DNA of 64,000 nt from Aplectana chamaeleonis (taxonomy: Eukaryota; Nematoda; Chromadorea; Rhabditida; Cosmocercidae). The position numbers and the translations under genes are program-made. Positions 1 through 11,905 of the stretch are shown one piece after another. The stretch lies in the NCBI GenBank assembly GCA_029168955.1, contig JAPDOI010001711.1, positions 86,489 to 150,488 on the forward strand, written 5' to 3'. The notes under the pieces were generated by a model that was given only the letters and a program-made list of their open reading frames with translations, was not told where the DNA came from and searched no databases. Numbering within the stretch: position 1 is the first letter of the stretch; every line of letters starts with the position of its first letter.

Positions 1-478
1 ACGAAATCAGGCTCCTGAAGGGGTCAGAGTAAGCCTGGCCTTCTCCACACCTTGTGCAGTACCCTAGTGGAGTGTTTCAAATTGTTCGATCCCTGGGCAA
101 AAACGCGGCGTAGACTGCACTTTTCAGCCACAGAACCGGTGCTACCTTCAAAGCTTAGAAGGATCCTTTTCCCTTTTTTCCTCTCTTTCCTGGTCGATTC
201 AGATGCTGGCCCACGAGTCATGTAGGCGAGAGAAATTACTTTCTCTCACCTTGCACGACTTGTGTGCCAGCATCTGAGTGGAACTTGAATAATCAATTCC
301 ACTTTAAAGGCTTGCACCTGCTTGCGTGCTTCACTTATCGTTTAACAAAATTTTATTTTGTTTGTCTATCTTTCCCATGGCACCCGCCATGTAAAAAATA
401 ATAATATCAGTACTTTCCATGTCAATCAGTAAACTATATCCGAAAAGAAATCCTTGAAATGAAACAAGCGACACTCAC
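1..478. other. rpl-18 intron sequence, no gene seen
   Basis: Downstream of the 479-601 exon on the minus strand. It begins with the GTGAGT donor of that exon and contains no match to the missing C-terminal exon of rpl-18. The 65-codon open frame at 24-221 has no recognisable family features. I see nothing else. Confidence 0.5.
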
Positions 479-3400
479 TTGGATCAGAAGAGTGTTTTCT
501 CCCTTTGGAGCACGAAGAGCCAGCTGGTCGAGAGTGATGACTTCTCCGCCAGCCTTTAGGATACGGGCACGAGCTGGTTCAGTGACCTTCAGAGCAGCAA
601 GCTGAAAAAGGTAAAAGTAATCTGGGTTCACCTGCTCCCTTGGTGACCAAAACTTTCGAGAAAATGTCGAAAACTTTTACGCCCCACCATAAGCCGGGAA
701 CTTTCCAAAAAAAGTAACTTCCCCAACAAAATTTCTTCTTTTTTTTTCAAAATTTCCACGTCCCCCCTTGTCCAGCAAGAAAAGGCGACTCCTGCTAACC
801 TAGCCAAGAAAGCAAAATTTTCTAGGAAAGCGATCGATTCCACTGAGAGACACTCAATCGGTTAGGAATTTACTCAGCCCACACCGATCTCGGGCGGAAG
901 CTGAGAAGGAGACAGCAAGGGAGTCTGGGGAAACTGGAGAGCGCAGGGTAAGCGTACACATGCCCACGATGGACTCGAGCACATTTCGTTCCAAATGAAG
1001 AGCTACCTCATTCCTTTTATGTAAATGAGCACTTTTTTATCGTTCCGACTCGGGAATAAACATAATTTTGTAATTTGTTGTAATTGTTTATTACAGGGTA
1101 ACACTGCGTATTGACATAGGAACAAGATAAACGAACGCGTAGTAATAAAATGTAACAACGATATACGAGACCGGGAACACGTAGTATGTAGAGTATTTGT
1201 CGGAAAAAGTTCCATGACTAACACAATATCACTATGGAGTATCTATCGAAGAAAATAATATTATGACTAACACAAGATCGCAAGCTCAATCATCCTCCGT
1301 CCTCAAGTACTGCTCCACTATACGCTTGAAGGAGCCCAGGTCTGTTGGCAGATTGCTCTTTTTGAGCAGTTTTTCCAATTCACTGCTAGCTCAGTTAGTA
1401 AAGAAATGGTGCCTGACGCCGAGAAATGGAGCCGGATTTCGGACTAGTTTGAAACGGCTACCTCTAGTGGTGGATGCCCTCATTTTGAGAAAAGCGTTTG
1501 GCCGAAGGCCGGTATGCCCATACAATATTTTATACATCATCAAAAGATCAAACCTTCTCCTTCTGCACGCCAGCGTTTCCAATTTGAATTTTGCGTTCCT
1601 AGCATTACTACTGGGTATGTTTTCATAATTAAAACCCAAAAATCTTATCATTAACTTACGTGTGAAACTATTTTGTACTTTCTGCAACGCTTTAATAATA
1701 GAGACCTTATGAGGGTTTGATATCACAGTTCCATACTCAAGAAGGAGCCTAATATAGATTTTGTAGGCGTTCAAGAGCACCTCTTCGTTCCTAGTAGAGA
1801 GTGCCCTGAACAGGCAATACAAAACCTTATTTGCCTTAGACACTGCCTTCGTACAATGAGCGTCAAAAGTGGGATCTTTTTGAACCAGGAAGCCGAGATC
1901 CAATATTTCGTCAACAATCTGAAGCTGCTGATCTTCAGCAGTATATATGGCTTCTGAACTACTGTTGCCAATATGCAAAACATTCAAAGCCTTTTGCAAG
2001 CACTTCTTGTCAGCTATTGATTGAATTGGGGAAAATATTTTGAAATCATCAGCAAAAGCGGAGCATTTCACCTTACCAAAAGATACGATACGTGGAAGTT
2101 CATAAGTGAAGATATTGAACAAAGTTGGGGATAGAACTCCTCCCTGCGGTACACCACTGCAAACAGGCCTTGAATCAGAAAAGGTGGAGTTAACGCGGAC
2201 AACAAAAGATCTATTGCTCAAGAACGCTCTGATCCATGCTACTATCGGTGGGAATCGTTGACGAAGAACTAGCCCTCGCGTATTTCCCCACTCACCATAA
2301 ACGATTTATCGATCCAGGCCTGAAAGACCAAGGCGTGATCATTTCTCATTTAATACGAAGAAATGGAGAGATCTTCAAAATTTTCGACAATGACATGATG
2401 GTTTAAAGTCGAAAAATCCATGAAAAGCTATACTTGCAGCGCATATGCTTTTATAACACCTTTTTGGAGTCAAATAATACTGAAAATAAATTACACTACG
2501 ACGTATGTGAAGTTCATGTGTATAGAATATATAACAAGTACGGACAATGAAAGGAAAACACTGGCCAGCCAAAAACTGAGCTTAAATACTCGGAAGGTAG
2601 TAGTTGAAAAAATCCCATCTAATGAAACGCATAGAAAACACACTCAATATGCTGAGAACATGGGAATACTCGATGCGATGCGATTACATCAGTCACCGTT
2701 TCAATACCCCTCAAACAAGAAACCACAGGGTAATGGAGTCCGAAAGCATCAAAAACTGTGCTTCGCTTAACGAGAACATTTCAGTGATCGATGCTAGGGC
2801 AAATCCGAGTTTCAATCGTATTTATTCCCTAATATTTTTTTAAATCAAAGTTTCGACGATAGCAAAGCTCAAATTCCCGCTTTAGAGGTGGAGCGCTTAC
2901 AGGCTATAAAACGGCGAAATTCACATGGTTCCTACGAGTGCTGGTGCGAAGGTCGAGTCAGTGAGAGAGCGGAGGGCAGACGGAGGCTGCAGCATCAAGC
3001 GCACCGCTCGCGCCTCTAATGATGAGAATTATGACGTTTTATAGAGGTCACAGGACACAGATGTGGTGTTAAACTAACTAAATGTTGATCATTCTACAGT
3101 GGCAGAACAAACCGCTGAAGCTTCGTCAACGATGTCTAGCGGGGGTGCTGGAAAAGGATAAGCGGCTCGTATTCCTCTTGAAGAACCTGGTACGCACACC
3201 ATAACTGAATGTTTCAGATAAGGCTTAACCTTTCTCATGACACTTTTTCAAAGACGTATCCACTAACTTTTTTGTTCTCAACAATTACGGTATCTTGCAG
3301 TAGGTTTGATGCCATTTGGCCCTAGTAATCTACCATTCCTTCGAAAACCGGAAATTCGTTCCATAATCCGAACTCCAAGAAAACGCCTTTGACAATGGTT

Positions 3401-6400
3401 TCACTAGATCAAACAATAGCTTACCTTGTATACCTACCATAATTTTCTGAAAAATCGCGAATGGATCTCAAATAATCTACACGAACGAAGTTTGGGTGCT
3501 ACCGCAGCGGGGGAGGGGGACGCTTGACCATAACACTTCAGCACGCCCATTTTCGGTACCGCCGCGCAATTTGAGAACCAACCCAGGGATTACCTTCTCC
3601 TTCCAAATTAAGAAGTTTCGACGCGAAAAAGGAACAGGCTTGGCCAAGTGGCACCCCTCGCTGCGATAGCACCGGAGTTTGAGCAAATTCAATCTTCAAA
3701 TGCTTAAAAAAAGGGATGGAACTCGGTAGGCGGGCTCGAAGCACCCTTGCCTCGTTACGCTGCAATCATTGCCCTATGCTGATGTCATACTTGCATAAGA
3801 TCGATTGCAGTAAGCCTGAGGAGTGCCCGGACTGTGGTAGCCGTGGCCATACGACTGAGCACCTATCGATTGCCCAAAGAGGCCCACCACACTGACAACA
3901 AGGGATTTGTGGACGAATCCAGCTTCGGTCGCCCGTTTCCTATACTTTTGACAGAAACCTTCCTGCGGCTGCAAAGAAGAGAAGAAGGAATGGTGCCGTA
4001 TCCAGTTCTTGATTTTATTGGCGGGTGCGGGAAGTATGGTACGCCGCGCGCGGAGAGGACACGCGACGCGTGCTGCGTCACGGCAAACCACGTGGAGTAA
4101 ATGAGCAAGATTTGGGGCGATTTCATCGCAGTAATCCGAAAATCGCCAAAATTCGCTTGGTAAGGCGCTATTCATACTACTCAACGCCAGCGCGGCACGC
4201 GCATGCCGCGCTTGCGGAGACTTTGAATACTCCAGCGGCAACGCCTAGGCGGAGCGGAAAAAGCGGGACTAACTTTTCCAAACAACCAAATTCTGTAAAT
4301 GTGTTCACCACCACGATAGCAGAGGATAGCAATGGACTAAATTATCAAGAAACGGAATAAAATTTGTGATGATTTAGTAGCCTGCCGAACGTTTCCCGAA
4401 GCTGCTTGGTCTAGTATTGGATCCTTCGCTGAAGTTCCATAAAACACCGAGCAGAAACAGGCTACATTGAGAGCTAAGCTCAACGTCTTACGAGCTCTGG
4501 GCGGTACGTCGTGGGAAAGCAGTAAGGAGACGATCCTGACCACAAAGCAATCTTGCAGCCGGCGTTGGAGTATGCAGCACCGGTATGGCAACACATAGTA
4601 TCGGATTCATCGTGGACAAAGATGCAGCGAGTTCAATATGCTGCACTTCGAATTGCCACTGGGTGTGCAAAGAGCACTTCAGTGGAGCATATTCATGCTG
4701 AAGCCCGTATTCTGCCTGTTAAGGAGCACTGTCAACTCCAAGCGCAGCAACTGGTTATTAATATCGTCAAACAGCCTGATCACCCATTAAGAAGGATTAT
4801 GAATCCTGATTTAAGGAGAACATATCAGAAGTGATTCCTTTGCAAGGTCATGCTCCTGAGAAAATCAATCCAGAACTAACGATGGAAATTCTTTCTAGCC
4901 TGCTTTGTTATTAGCAGAAAGTCTGATTATTCTTCCCATCTATCACAGTCCGTCTTGAGTTCGACACATTCAACCTCAGAAAACTCAGATATGAGATCTG
5001 GATTTCTTAGGGAATAAAATCACTAGCTAGTAGCAACATCAAAACTTTGGATAGACAAGCGGAACTTGGGTGATTTCGATTGATGCGGTTTTTTTGAGAA
5101 ACATTTCTGCAGAGCAAAACCTCATGAACTACACCTCTACCCTTCAATTAGCTCCAGTTATTACTCGTAATTCTCTGAGCTTTTGAGAGGGACTCGCCTC
5201 AATTTGCCTTAGAAAGAGCATGAAAAACTGATTCATTAGACAAACATTCAATATTCCTTATTCGCTCAATGCTTTTCACATGATCTCCTACTACTTGACA
5301 GTGGGGAACCGTCTCGAAAGATAAACCGAGCAATACTATGAGGTTAGAATAATAGACTAGTTTTAACAGCTGTATACCTGGTCTCGTGGGGTTCTGTTTA
5401 CAAGGAGGCTTTCGTCATCTTCCGGGTGGCGATTTGGAAAACCAAATGTTATTGTCGTTGCTGTAGGTCTGTGACAGAAAAATAAATTACTCTGCGCTTG
5501 TAAAACTTGGCTAAATCTAACTGCGCGGATTTCAAAAATGGCATTAACATTGTGTCACAAAAAAGTAAAGCATCAGGGATTTTTCGGAGCGTTCTAGAAA
5601 AAATCCGGAATTGGCGCAAAACATTCAAATTGGTGTTATTTAGGGTGCTGAATCCCAAATCTTGGGGTCCATTCCTCGTACCAGACTTGGAGTGTGAGAT
5701 AGGTTCTGAAATAAACCTTATGTACAAGTTTCGTGATGGCTGATTTTGATCGTAGCATTCTCGAAATCGTCAAAAGTCGCTGTTGAGCAGCAAAATTTCA
5801 CCCACTTCAAAGCTGCGGACCGAAAGTCAGATGAAAATTTTCAATATTGGGACAAGTGGGCCTCAGATTCGGATCAGTAATTTAGCACCCAAACAAGCCC
5901 CAGAAACGAGTTTCAGGCTCAACTGAGAACTTTTTGGGAACTGCCCTGGAAAATTGTTATTCGTGTACGCCTTTTCTGTTGGCTATAAGCTAGGGAAAAT
6001 GTCTCACTTTTGCAAATCTCCTCAGAATATCTTGAGGCACTTAGCAGATTCTGGAGTATGGAATATTGTAGAGCACCGTCCTCCCCTTGAACACATCCAG
6101 GCCGCATCTCGAAACTCCATCTAGTGGGGTGCAACCATCCCTCGTTATTGATGTTGCTTCTGTAATGGGAAGAGCTTAGACCAGTTTCGCCCCTTAACCC
6201 AGAGAAGTGTGAAATTTAGTGTTTATACCACGTATTAATCTCTCGCTATGTCCGAGTTTTTTTGGCACGTATCTGTATCAGTAAGCAACGATCCGACCGT
6301 TGTTGAGTAGTGAATACCCGGTATGGCAACACATGTAATCGGATTCATTTCTTGAAAGATGAGCGAGTTTTCAAAAAAAAAATATGCATATAGCCCTCTC

Positions 6401-9400
6401 AGCCAGTAGATGTAATCAAAAAGGCCGAGTTGTCATGTAACATTTGGTGAGAATTAGGCACTGTCAACTCCAAAGCGCAGCAACAAGATTTATTGGCCTT
6501 GTACCCATAAAATGATTATGAATCCTGTGATTGTTTGGTTTTAAAAAAGATTATATCACCATATTATACGTCTTCGTCTTTTACGGCTTCTATTAAAATT
6601 GAGAGCATCGGGTCAGGGGTTTTGATTAGGGTTTTGGCTGTCAACCCCTTTTCTTTGTTCTACCACTGGTTCTATATCTATCTAAAAAGAAGAGATGGAA
6701 CTCGGTAGGCGGGTAGGATGTTCCCTCGCCTCGTTAGATAAAACTGTATTCAGTATAGTTAGTAATAAATATTTATGCACGAGCTATACTTTTCCGTCTA
6801 TCAATTGTGTTAAAAATAGCAAACGGTAGGATCGACGAATTGCATCATCCAAAACGCTCCAATGAGAAAACGTGCGCGGATTGGTAAACGCGCCAAGTGC
6901 CTGAGCAGCAAATTGCGAAAATTAGCATCTGAAATTGCCCGCGCCTCACTGATTCCACGGGCGCGGATGGCTCAGATAAACGTGCTCGGCTGCCAGCGTT
7001 CTGCGCCAAACCAACGAGCCGCGCGCAACGATCAATGAGGCGCGTAACTGGCTCGCTGTTCTTGGCCCGCGCCTGCAAAGAAGAAGATGATTTAGTAGTG
7101 AAAATGGTTAAAGAGCCGTTACGGCCATCGCCGCCATGGCGGAGCGGGCACCACGCGCGGGGGGGCGTCGGTCCATTCATACACAAACGCCACGCCAGCG
7201 CGGCAAGCGCGTACCGCGCTGGCGTTGATTAGTATAAATAGCGCCCAAGCAAAATCTCCCCCATTTTGAAGTTTCAGAGCAAATCATTCAAAAACAAGCC
7301 CTAGAAAGAAGTTTTGAGACAAAATTGAAACAATTTTTCGTAACAACCTATAATATGCCTTTCGGGTACCCACTGTCTCTTCTCAAACCTATGAAAATGC
7401 TCTGTTGTGGGAATTTCCTAGAACACTCTGAGGCATTTAGGAAATTCTGAACACGCATTATTGGTCACATGACTATATCCACAACATCCAAATCATGGTT
7501 TTCTGAAACATCGGGTATATGTAAACAAGGCATAGCCAGTCATCGGGGTCAAGCGAGGCGTTGCGTAATTATACAAAGTCGGAGCGACCCCCACTATCCA
7601 ATTTCGCCTAAAATCCAATATTTTTGAGATCCCCTCAAGGCGCGATTTCTGAGCACCTTATATTTGATTACTAAAACTGTCAGACGACGAAAATTCGTTC
7701 AATAGTCGGGCTCAAGCGTCTAAACCTAGGCAATGCTACAGTTCCTCCATTTGGTGACCAGAAGTAACCAGAAATTTTGGGATAACTTCACCAAATTTTC
7801 ATTTTTGATCCAGAATTCCTGCGACCCACCCCCAAATCGGGTGCAGAACGCCCAAAAGGTGCGATCAGAAGGCAGAACACCGGGAAAATTCTGAAAACAT
7901 TTGTGTCCTTGCTCCCTCTACGGACCTTGTTTTTGAAAATATTCAAACTCCAGCACATTTTGCAGCGCTGAATGAAAGTAAAGCAAAAAGAAAACGGAGA
8001 AAAATGAATTGAAAAAGCCTGAGGCGGACTCACCGTGAACTTCGGCACCTCGTAGAGTCGGGCATCATCGGTGACGGTTCCACAAGAGACGACCAGCTTA
8101 TCGGCGTTGCCCTTCTTCTTCAAAATCCTGCTAATACGAGCGATCGAGAGAGGGGCGCGGAAACGGCGTGACATGAACAGCCTCTTCATCATGATGTCGT
8201 TGAACTTCTCTCCGGTACGTCTCGCGAGGAAGGTGTAGAGCTGAAAATATTGGCTAAACATCCTTAAGACTAAAAAACGAAATAGAAGAAGTCCAAACAG
8301 ACGATTACCTTAGCGAGAATTCTGAGATATGGATCCTCACTTTTAGGCGCGGTTCTGCGAACCTTGCGATCATGCTTGTGGTTGATATCAATACCCTAAA
8401 AAGGAATAGGTAAATTCAATAGAATATACGCACCATTCCACTTCTAGTGCAGTTGATATGCTAAGAACACGAATCTTAGGCGCTTTTCATACTCCTCAAA
8501 GACAGCGCGGGCGTGGCGACAGGCCACTCAAGTTCCAAAGCAAAGCTCGCACATGTCGCGCTGGCGATGTGTATGATAGCGCCTTAGGCTCCGTCCATAG
8601 CAGAAGTCCAGGCGTCAAGTGACCGTTATGTGACGCTGGGGGTTTGCATCTTCAGCATTTGTTATTGATCTGACTTACCAGCGACCACTGCAGCCGGCCA
8701 GTCGTCCGAGGCCTTGACGCTGGTCGTCTGCTATGGACGGAGCCTTACTCTGCTTATCGTAAGCTCACTCTAATCTGAAAGAAACTAGTCAGTCGCAGAA
8801 TTCACTCAAAACTGGACAAACGAGATCATCTGCATGAAAGATCACAACTTCAATATCCTTTTTCGTAACACCACATTAGGTGACTACTGCGAGAAACTCA
8901 TTGTGGTTAGGTCCGTGGCTTACTTCCTCAAGAAAAACAAAACATTCAAACTCAAACCGCGGCGGTTTAAATCTCACCAGCGGCTGGCTGATTATTCCCA
9001 GCCACGGACCTAGCTATAAACTGCCCAAACCCTATATAATTCAATATAATTTTGATTAATGGGGCACTTGACAGGAATTCCCCATCTACTTGATTTAACT
9101 TATTGCACGGAAGAATCGTGTAAAGGGACTTTCAGAGTGGCGGCGCAGAAAAATTCGCTGTCGCGGCGACGTGGGTGAGAATGATGGGGTGCTTTACGCA
9201 GCGCAAACCGTGCCGCGCGACGGGAGCGAACGTCGCGCTTTTCAGAGTGGGAGCGACGGCGCGGAAGCTGGGAGCGACACGTTTTGCGAGGCAAATGGTC
9301 TCGACCATTTTTGTCGCTGTCGTCATTTGTCGCTGTAGTTTCTTCCTATTAGTTAGTGTTCCTTCGTTACTATCTGCCCATTAACTCTCTGTGGAATCAT

Positions 9401-10044
9401 CTTTTGGCCTATTTCACTAGCTGTTTGCCATCCAGGATAAATTTCGTCATGGCCTTTGATTTGTCATCCACAATTCCTTCGGTCATGGTATTTAATTGGT
9501 TTCAGGATTTATCTAATCATGTCAATTGATTTGTCATCCAGGATTTATTTCGTCATGGTATTTAATTGGTCATCCAGGATTGAATCTTTTCAGTTGAAGG
9601 TTATGTTTATGCGCTCTGATCGAACTTAAAGGGCAGCAAAGCAATAAGAGACGCTGAGAAAGAAATATGGCGCGGCAGCAATCGATAGGCAACGCCTTTT
9701 TTCACTCGCTCTGAGGCGCCATGCCCCCAATTTCGCAGCGACGCCACTCTGAAAGGCCCTTAAAAGACAAACTTAATTTCCAGGGGTATAATCAAAAAAA
9801 ATAGACAGATTACTATCGAAATTTTACACAAGAAACGACGTAGTAATGAAAATTTGTCAACATTTTTTTAGCAAGAATTATGATGCAAATAAAATAATTT
9901 TAAAGTAATTTGAGGGCTACGCCGTTTCAGAATCATTTTGTTTTTTTTTATCCAACCGCCAACTTCAGCAGCAATAAGGGAACGGTGCACAATTATCAAT
10001 AAAAATAGCGTGAAAAAAGGATCAAATTTGAAAAGACTCACCAT
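479..10044 (-). CDS. rpl-18: 60S ribosomal protein L18 (eL18), 3' end outside window
   Basis: Structural protein of the large cytosolic ribosomal subunit. Minus-strand exons: 10044-10042 (ATG only), 8395-8309 (29 codons), 8240-8034 (69 codons), 601-479 (41 codons). All junctions are phase 0 with GT donors (GTGAGT, GTAATC, GTGAGT, GTGAGT) and AG acceptors. The product starts [19 protein letters not shown], continues with [25 protein letters not shown] and [14 protein letters not shown], and in the last visible exon has [27 protein letters not shown] and LLIQ. These match eL18 in order and spacing. About 140 of the usual ~188 residues are present; the final exon (GPRSA...HTKPYVRSKG region in the family) is not in 1-478, so it lies past the left edge. 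Introns are 1646, 68 and 7432 nt; the last is exceptional for a ribosomal protein gene and contains LINE fragments and MITEs. The exon chain is my reconstruction from splice signals and homology; I am confident of it. Confidence 0.93.
1286..2345 (-). mobile_element. CR1/jockey-like LINE fragment, reverse transcriptase C-terminal half
   Basis: Lies in the 7.4-kb rpl-18 intron, same strand. The frame 2221-1391 carries the reverse transcriptase block [17 protein letters not shown], the catalytic [10 protein letters not shown] box, then a DLGFLV segment, LLLEYGTV and [19 protein letters not shown], the usual order for the fingers-palm-thumb and C-terminal part of CR1/jockey-clade elements. The reading continues weakly upstream (WIRAFL, ending near 2345) and, after a stop at 1391, downstream as [16 protein letters not shown] to a stop at 1286-1288. 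No endonuclease or 5' part is present. It is a dead, 5'-truncated copy; exact clade is a guess. Confidence 0.85.
2346..3470. other. rpl-18 intron, no gene seen
   Basis: AT-rich intron sequence. Open frames at 2420-2843 overlap on both strands and show no family motifs. A GC-richer stretch around 2880-3020 contains GGCTATAAAACGG, a chance TATA-like string as far as I can tell. Nothing else is supported. Confidence 0.4.
3530..3765. repeat. Dispersed repeat, related to 16893-17015
   Basis: The stretch from CACGCCCATTTTCGGTACCGCC through ACCAACCCAGGGA, CTCCTTCC and AAAAGG...GGCCAAGTG reappears, diverged, at 16893-17015 (CACGCCCATTTCCCGTACCGCC ... CAACCCAGGACC ... GTGGTCAAGTG). A second piece, GGAACTCGGTAGGCGGG, at about 3718 recurs at about 6696. 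The family is not identified. Confidence 0.6.
4162..4375. mobile_element. MITE fragment, GGCGCTATTCATAC family
   Basis: Starts GGCGCTATTCATACTACTC and continues into a GC-rich CCAGCGCGGCACGCG block, then GGCGGAGCGGAAAAAG and AT-rich sequence. The same modules occur at about 7020-7245 (reverse), 8479-8583 and 11163-11905. Non-coding. Confidence 0.7.
4553..4834 (+). mobile_element. LINE fragment, thumb/C-terminal region of a reverse transcriptase
   Basis: A 93-codon frame with [26 protein letters not shown] and [12 protein letters not shown], typical of the region after the YADD palm in jockey/CR1-type LINE polymerases. No catalytic box is present. A more decayed copy of the same segment lies at about 6310-6535. 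It differs from the LINE at 1286-2345, so at least two old LINE lineages are in this intron. Confidence 0.75.
4835..6309. other. rpl-18 intron, diverged dispersed repeat
   Basis: No gene seen. The part 5780-6100 resembles 7246-7470 in order of short blocks (AGCAAAAT, CAAGCCC, GAGGCA-TTAG, GGAAATTCTG-like), so both are probably old copies of one dispersed repeat. Confidence 0.4.
6310..6535 (+). pseudogene. Decayed second copy of the 4553-4834 LINE segment
   Basis: GGTATGGCAACACAT, ATCGGATTCAT, CACTGTCAACTCCAA and ATGATTATGAATCCTG follow the order of the 4553-4834 copy but with frameshifts and gaps, so no frame remains open. Confidence 0.65.
7020..7245. mobile_element. MITE, GGCGCTATTCATAC family, reverse orientation
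   Basis: Contains CCATTCATACACAAACGCC, CCAGCGCGGC and ends TATAAATAGCGCC; the order is the reverse complement of the copy starting at 11163 (including the CCGTTACGGCCATCGCCGCC module). Very GC-rich against AT-rich flanks. Confidence 0.65.
8479..8583. mobile_element. Short MITE with TTA target duplication
   Basis: Inverted ends GGCGCT(T)TTCATAC and GTATGATAGCGCC, flanked on both sides by TTA (8476-8478 and 8584-8586). Interior keeps the GACAGCGCGGGCGTGGCG block of the GGCGCTATTCATAC family. A 3-bp TTA duplication is typical of PIF/Harbinger-type elements. Lies in the first intron of rpl-18. Confidence 0.75.
8587..8744. mobile_element. MITE with GGCTCCGTCCATAGCAGA ends
   Basis: Inverted ends GGCTCCGTCCATAGCAGA and TCTGCTATGGACGGAGCC; TTA on both sides (8584-8586, 8745-8747). 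Subterminal CGTCAAG/CTTGACG also pair. It abuts the preceding MITE and shares its TTA, so one inserted at the duplication of the other. Confidence 0.85.
8910..9010. mobile_element. Short MITE with GGTCCGTGGCT ends
   Basis: Inverted ends GGTCCGTGGCT and AGCCACGGACC about 100 bp apart, with TTA before and TA after. The interior CAAACCGCGGCGGTTT recurs in the repeat at 14955-15525. Confidence 0.75.
9124..9760. mobile_element. Inverted-repeat element with AGGG(A/C)CTTTCAGAGTGGCG ends
   Basis: Left end AGGGACTTTCAGAGTGGCG, right end CGCCACTCTGAAAGGCCCT; TAA on both sides (9121-9123, 9761-9763). The interior holds GC-rich GGGAGCGACG repeats and, at about 9420-9590, a tandem array built on CATCCAGGATTTATTTCGTC and GGTATTTAATTGG. 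No transposase frame. In the first intron of rpl-18. Confidence 0.75.
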
Positions 10045-10073
10045 TTTAGATCGAACACAAGTTCAGGGGTACC
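10042..10073 (-). other. rpl-18: rpl-18 5' exon with probable trans-splice acceptor
   Basis: On the minus strand a T-rich tract ending TTTTCAG (10080-10074) is followed by a 32-nt exon that ends in ATG and a GTGAGT donor. A short leader right after such an acceptor is what a spliced-leader trans-splice site looks like in nematodes. It could instead be an ordinary second exon with an upstream non-coding exon; the sequence alone does not decide. The start codon is thus isolated from the rest of the coding sequence by a 1.6-kb intron. Confidence 0.7.
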
Positions 10074-11160
10074 CTGAAAAATAAAAAAAAAATTAGCCAC
10101 CCGTTTAAAAACACATGAGCACTAAATGATGAAAACTCTGAACTCAAAAATCTGCACACGGCAATATGGTAAATAGAAAATAATGCATTTTCCTCTATTA
10201 TTTTATTTAAAACGGGACAGAGCGCAAAATTGCTCAGATATACCAAAACAAAGAAAAAACTCGAAAATAGACCTCCTAAGACACGAAAAACTGATCCAAA
10301 CCAAAACGATCGACTGCGCATATTTTTTTCTGATGATTTCTAAATTCAGAATGAAAGAAAATACGTTAAAATACAACAAAAATAAAGAAAAATAGGGGGT
10401 AAAATGAAAATGCGTTAAACTCCAATAATTTGTTGGTTACGGTAGTTGCCGCTGCGGGACCAATGAGCCATCATAAGAGAAGTCCTTTAAGAGAAGCAGT
10501 TTCTCAATGGAGCGCGATTTCTCACGTCATGAGGGTGATTCGAAAGTTGCCCCAAATTTGCCTAGGCCAGCGATTTTTCCATTGTACGAGTATGACCTTT
10601 TGATCAAGTGTAGTATACCACCCAGAAGCTCAACCATCTACCAATTCAAGTCTTTAGCTACCCGAAAAACTCAGCTTTCAGGAGGATTTAGGTTCCGGAA
10701 ATGTTGAAATCAATCTAGTTCACTTATTTCTACCTATCAGGGCTGCCTGAGTGTATGGGAGATTTTTGAACCGAAAAATACCAGATTTTAATTACACAAT
10801 GGGCTCGCTATGGGTTCTTAGCGGGGCGAATTTCACATTTTTAGACAATTTTTGAAAGCTGACGTTCTTTGTCATTTTTCGAAAACAGCCCAAAAAATGG
10901 GAGATTCGCTCCACTGAGGGGCTATGCTCATTATACAAAGAGTTTAGAGCATCTTACCTAATATTTAGTTACATAAGTATTATGGATAGTGTTTTTGAAT
11001 TTTTTTTTAAAATGCAGTTGCAAGATCGCACAAGGACAGGACCGGACACGCGGACCTACCTCTGGTGAAACTTTCGGACCAACTTAAAACTTAGTTAGAC
11101 TAGCCGACCACTGTTACAGGCCGTAGGAAGGCGTTTTTTAGCGCTTGTGGGTGCGGAGGT
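10074..11160. other. Upstream of rpl-18, no gene seen
   Basis: AT-rich sequence just 5' of the rpl-18 leader exon; it presumably includes its promoter, but no element can be named. Open frames here are short and without motifs. Confidence 0.4.
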
Positions 11161-11162
11161 TA

Positions 11163-11905
11163 GGCGCTATTCATACTACTCAACGCCAGCGCGGTACGCG
11201 CGTGCCGCGCTGGCGTGGCGTTTGTGTATGAATGGCCCGACGCCTCGCCCGCGCGGCACGCGCGTGACGCCCGCTCCGCTATGGCGGCGATGACCGTAAC
11301 GGCTTTTTAACCATTTTCACTACTTAATTATCATCAATTTTATTCGTTTTCTTAAGAATTAGTTCCATGAATGAACACATTTACAGAATTTGGTTGTTTG
11401 GTGAACTTAGGCCCGCTTTTTTCCGCTCCGCCTAGTTGTCGCCGCTGGAGTATTCATAGTCTCCGCAAGCGCGGCACGCGCGTCACGCGCTTGGAAAGTA
11501 TTCATACTCTAACGCCACGCCAGCGCGGGACGCGCGTGACGCGGAGTTCGGGTACGAATGGTCTGACGCCTCGCCCGCGCGTGATGATCGCTCCGCCATG
11601 GCGGCGACGGCCGTAACGACTTTTTCATGATTTTCTTTATTGATCAATCGTCAATTTCAATCCGTTCCATGATAATTAATTCCTATACTATCTTCTGCTA
11701 CCACGATAGTGAACGCGTGTAACGATTTGAATTGCTCAACAAAGTTGAGGCCCAAAATAATCCGCTCCGCCACAACGTCACCGCTGAAGTATCTATTGTC
11801 TCTGCAAGCGCTTGGTGCGCTTAGATTTAATTTATATCTCAACGCCCTGACCGCGGGTGGCGCGCGTGCCGCACTGGCGTAGAGGAGTATGAAGAGCGCC
11901 TGAAG
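11163..11905. mobile_element. Two adjoining GGCGCTATTCATAC-family elements
   Basis: Begins GGCGCTATTCATACTACTC, then CCAGCGCGG...CGCGCTGGCG (a GC hairpin) and ATGGCGGCGATGACCG. A second, similar module sequence runs from about 11450 (GGAGTATTCATAGTCTC, GTATTCATACTCTAACGCC) to the GAGTATGAAGAGCGCC end at about 11902. AT-rich spacers match those at 4240-4375. Non-coding. Confidence 0.6.

Noticed and set aside
1263..1628. Plus-strand frame of 121 codons
   Set aside because: Antisense to the LINE reverse transcriptase, which has recognisable motifs.
7788..8261. Single 157-codon ORF as an independent gene
   Set aside because: Only 8240-8034 is coding; the rest reads into the introns on both sides of that rpl-18 exon.
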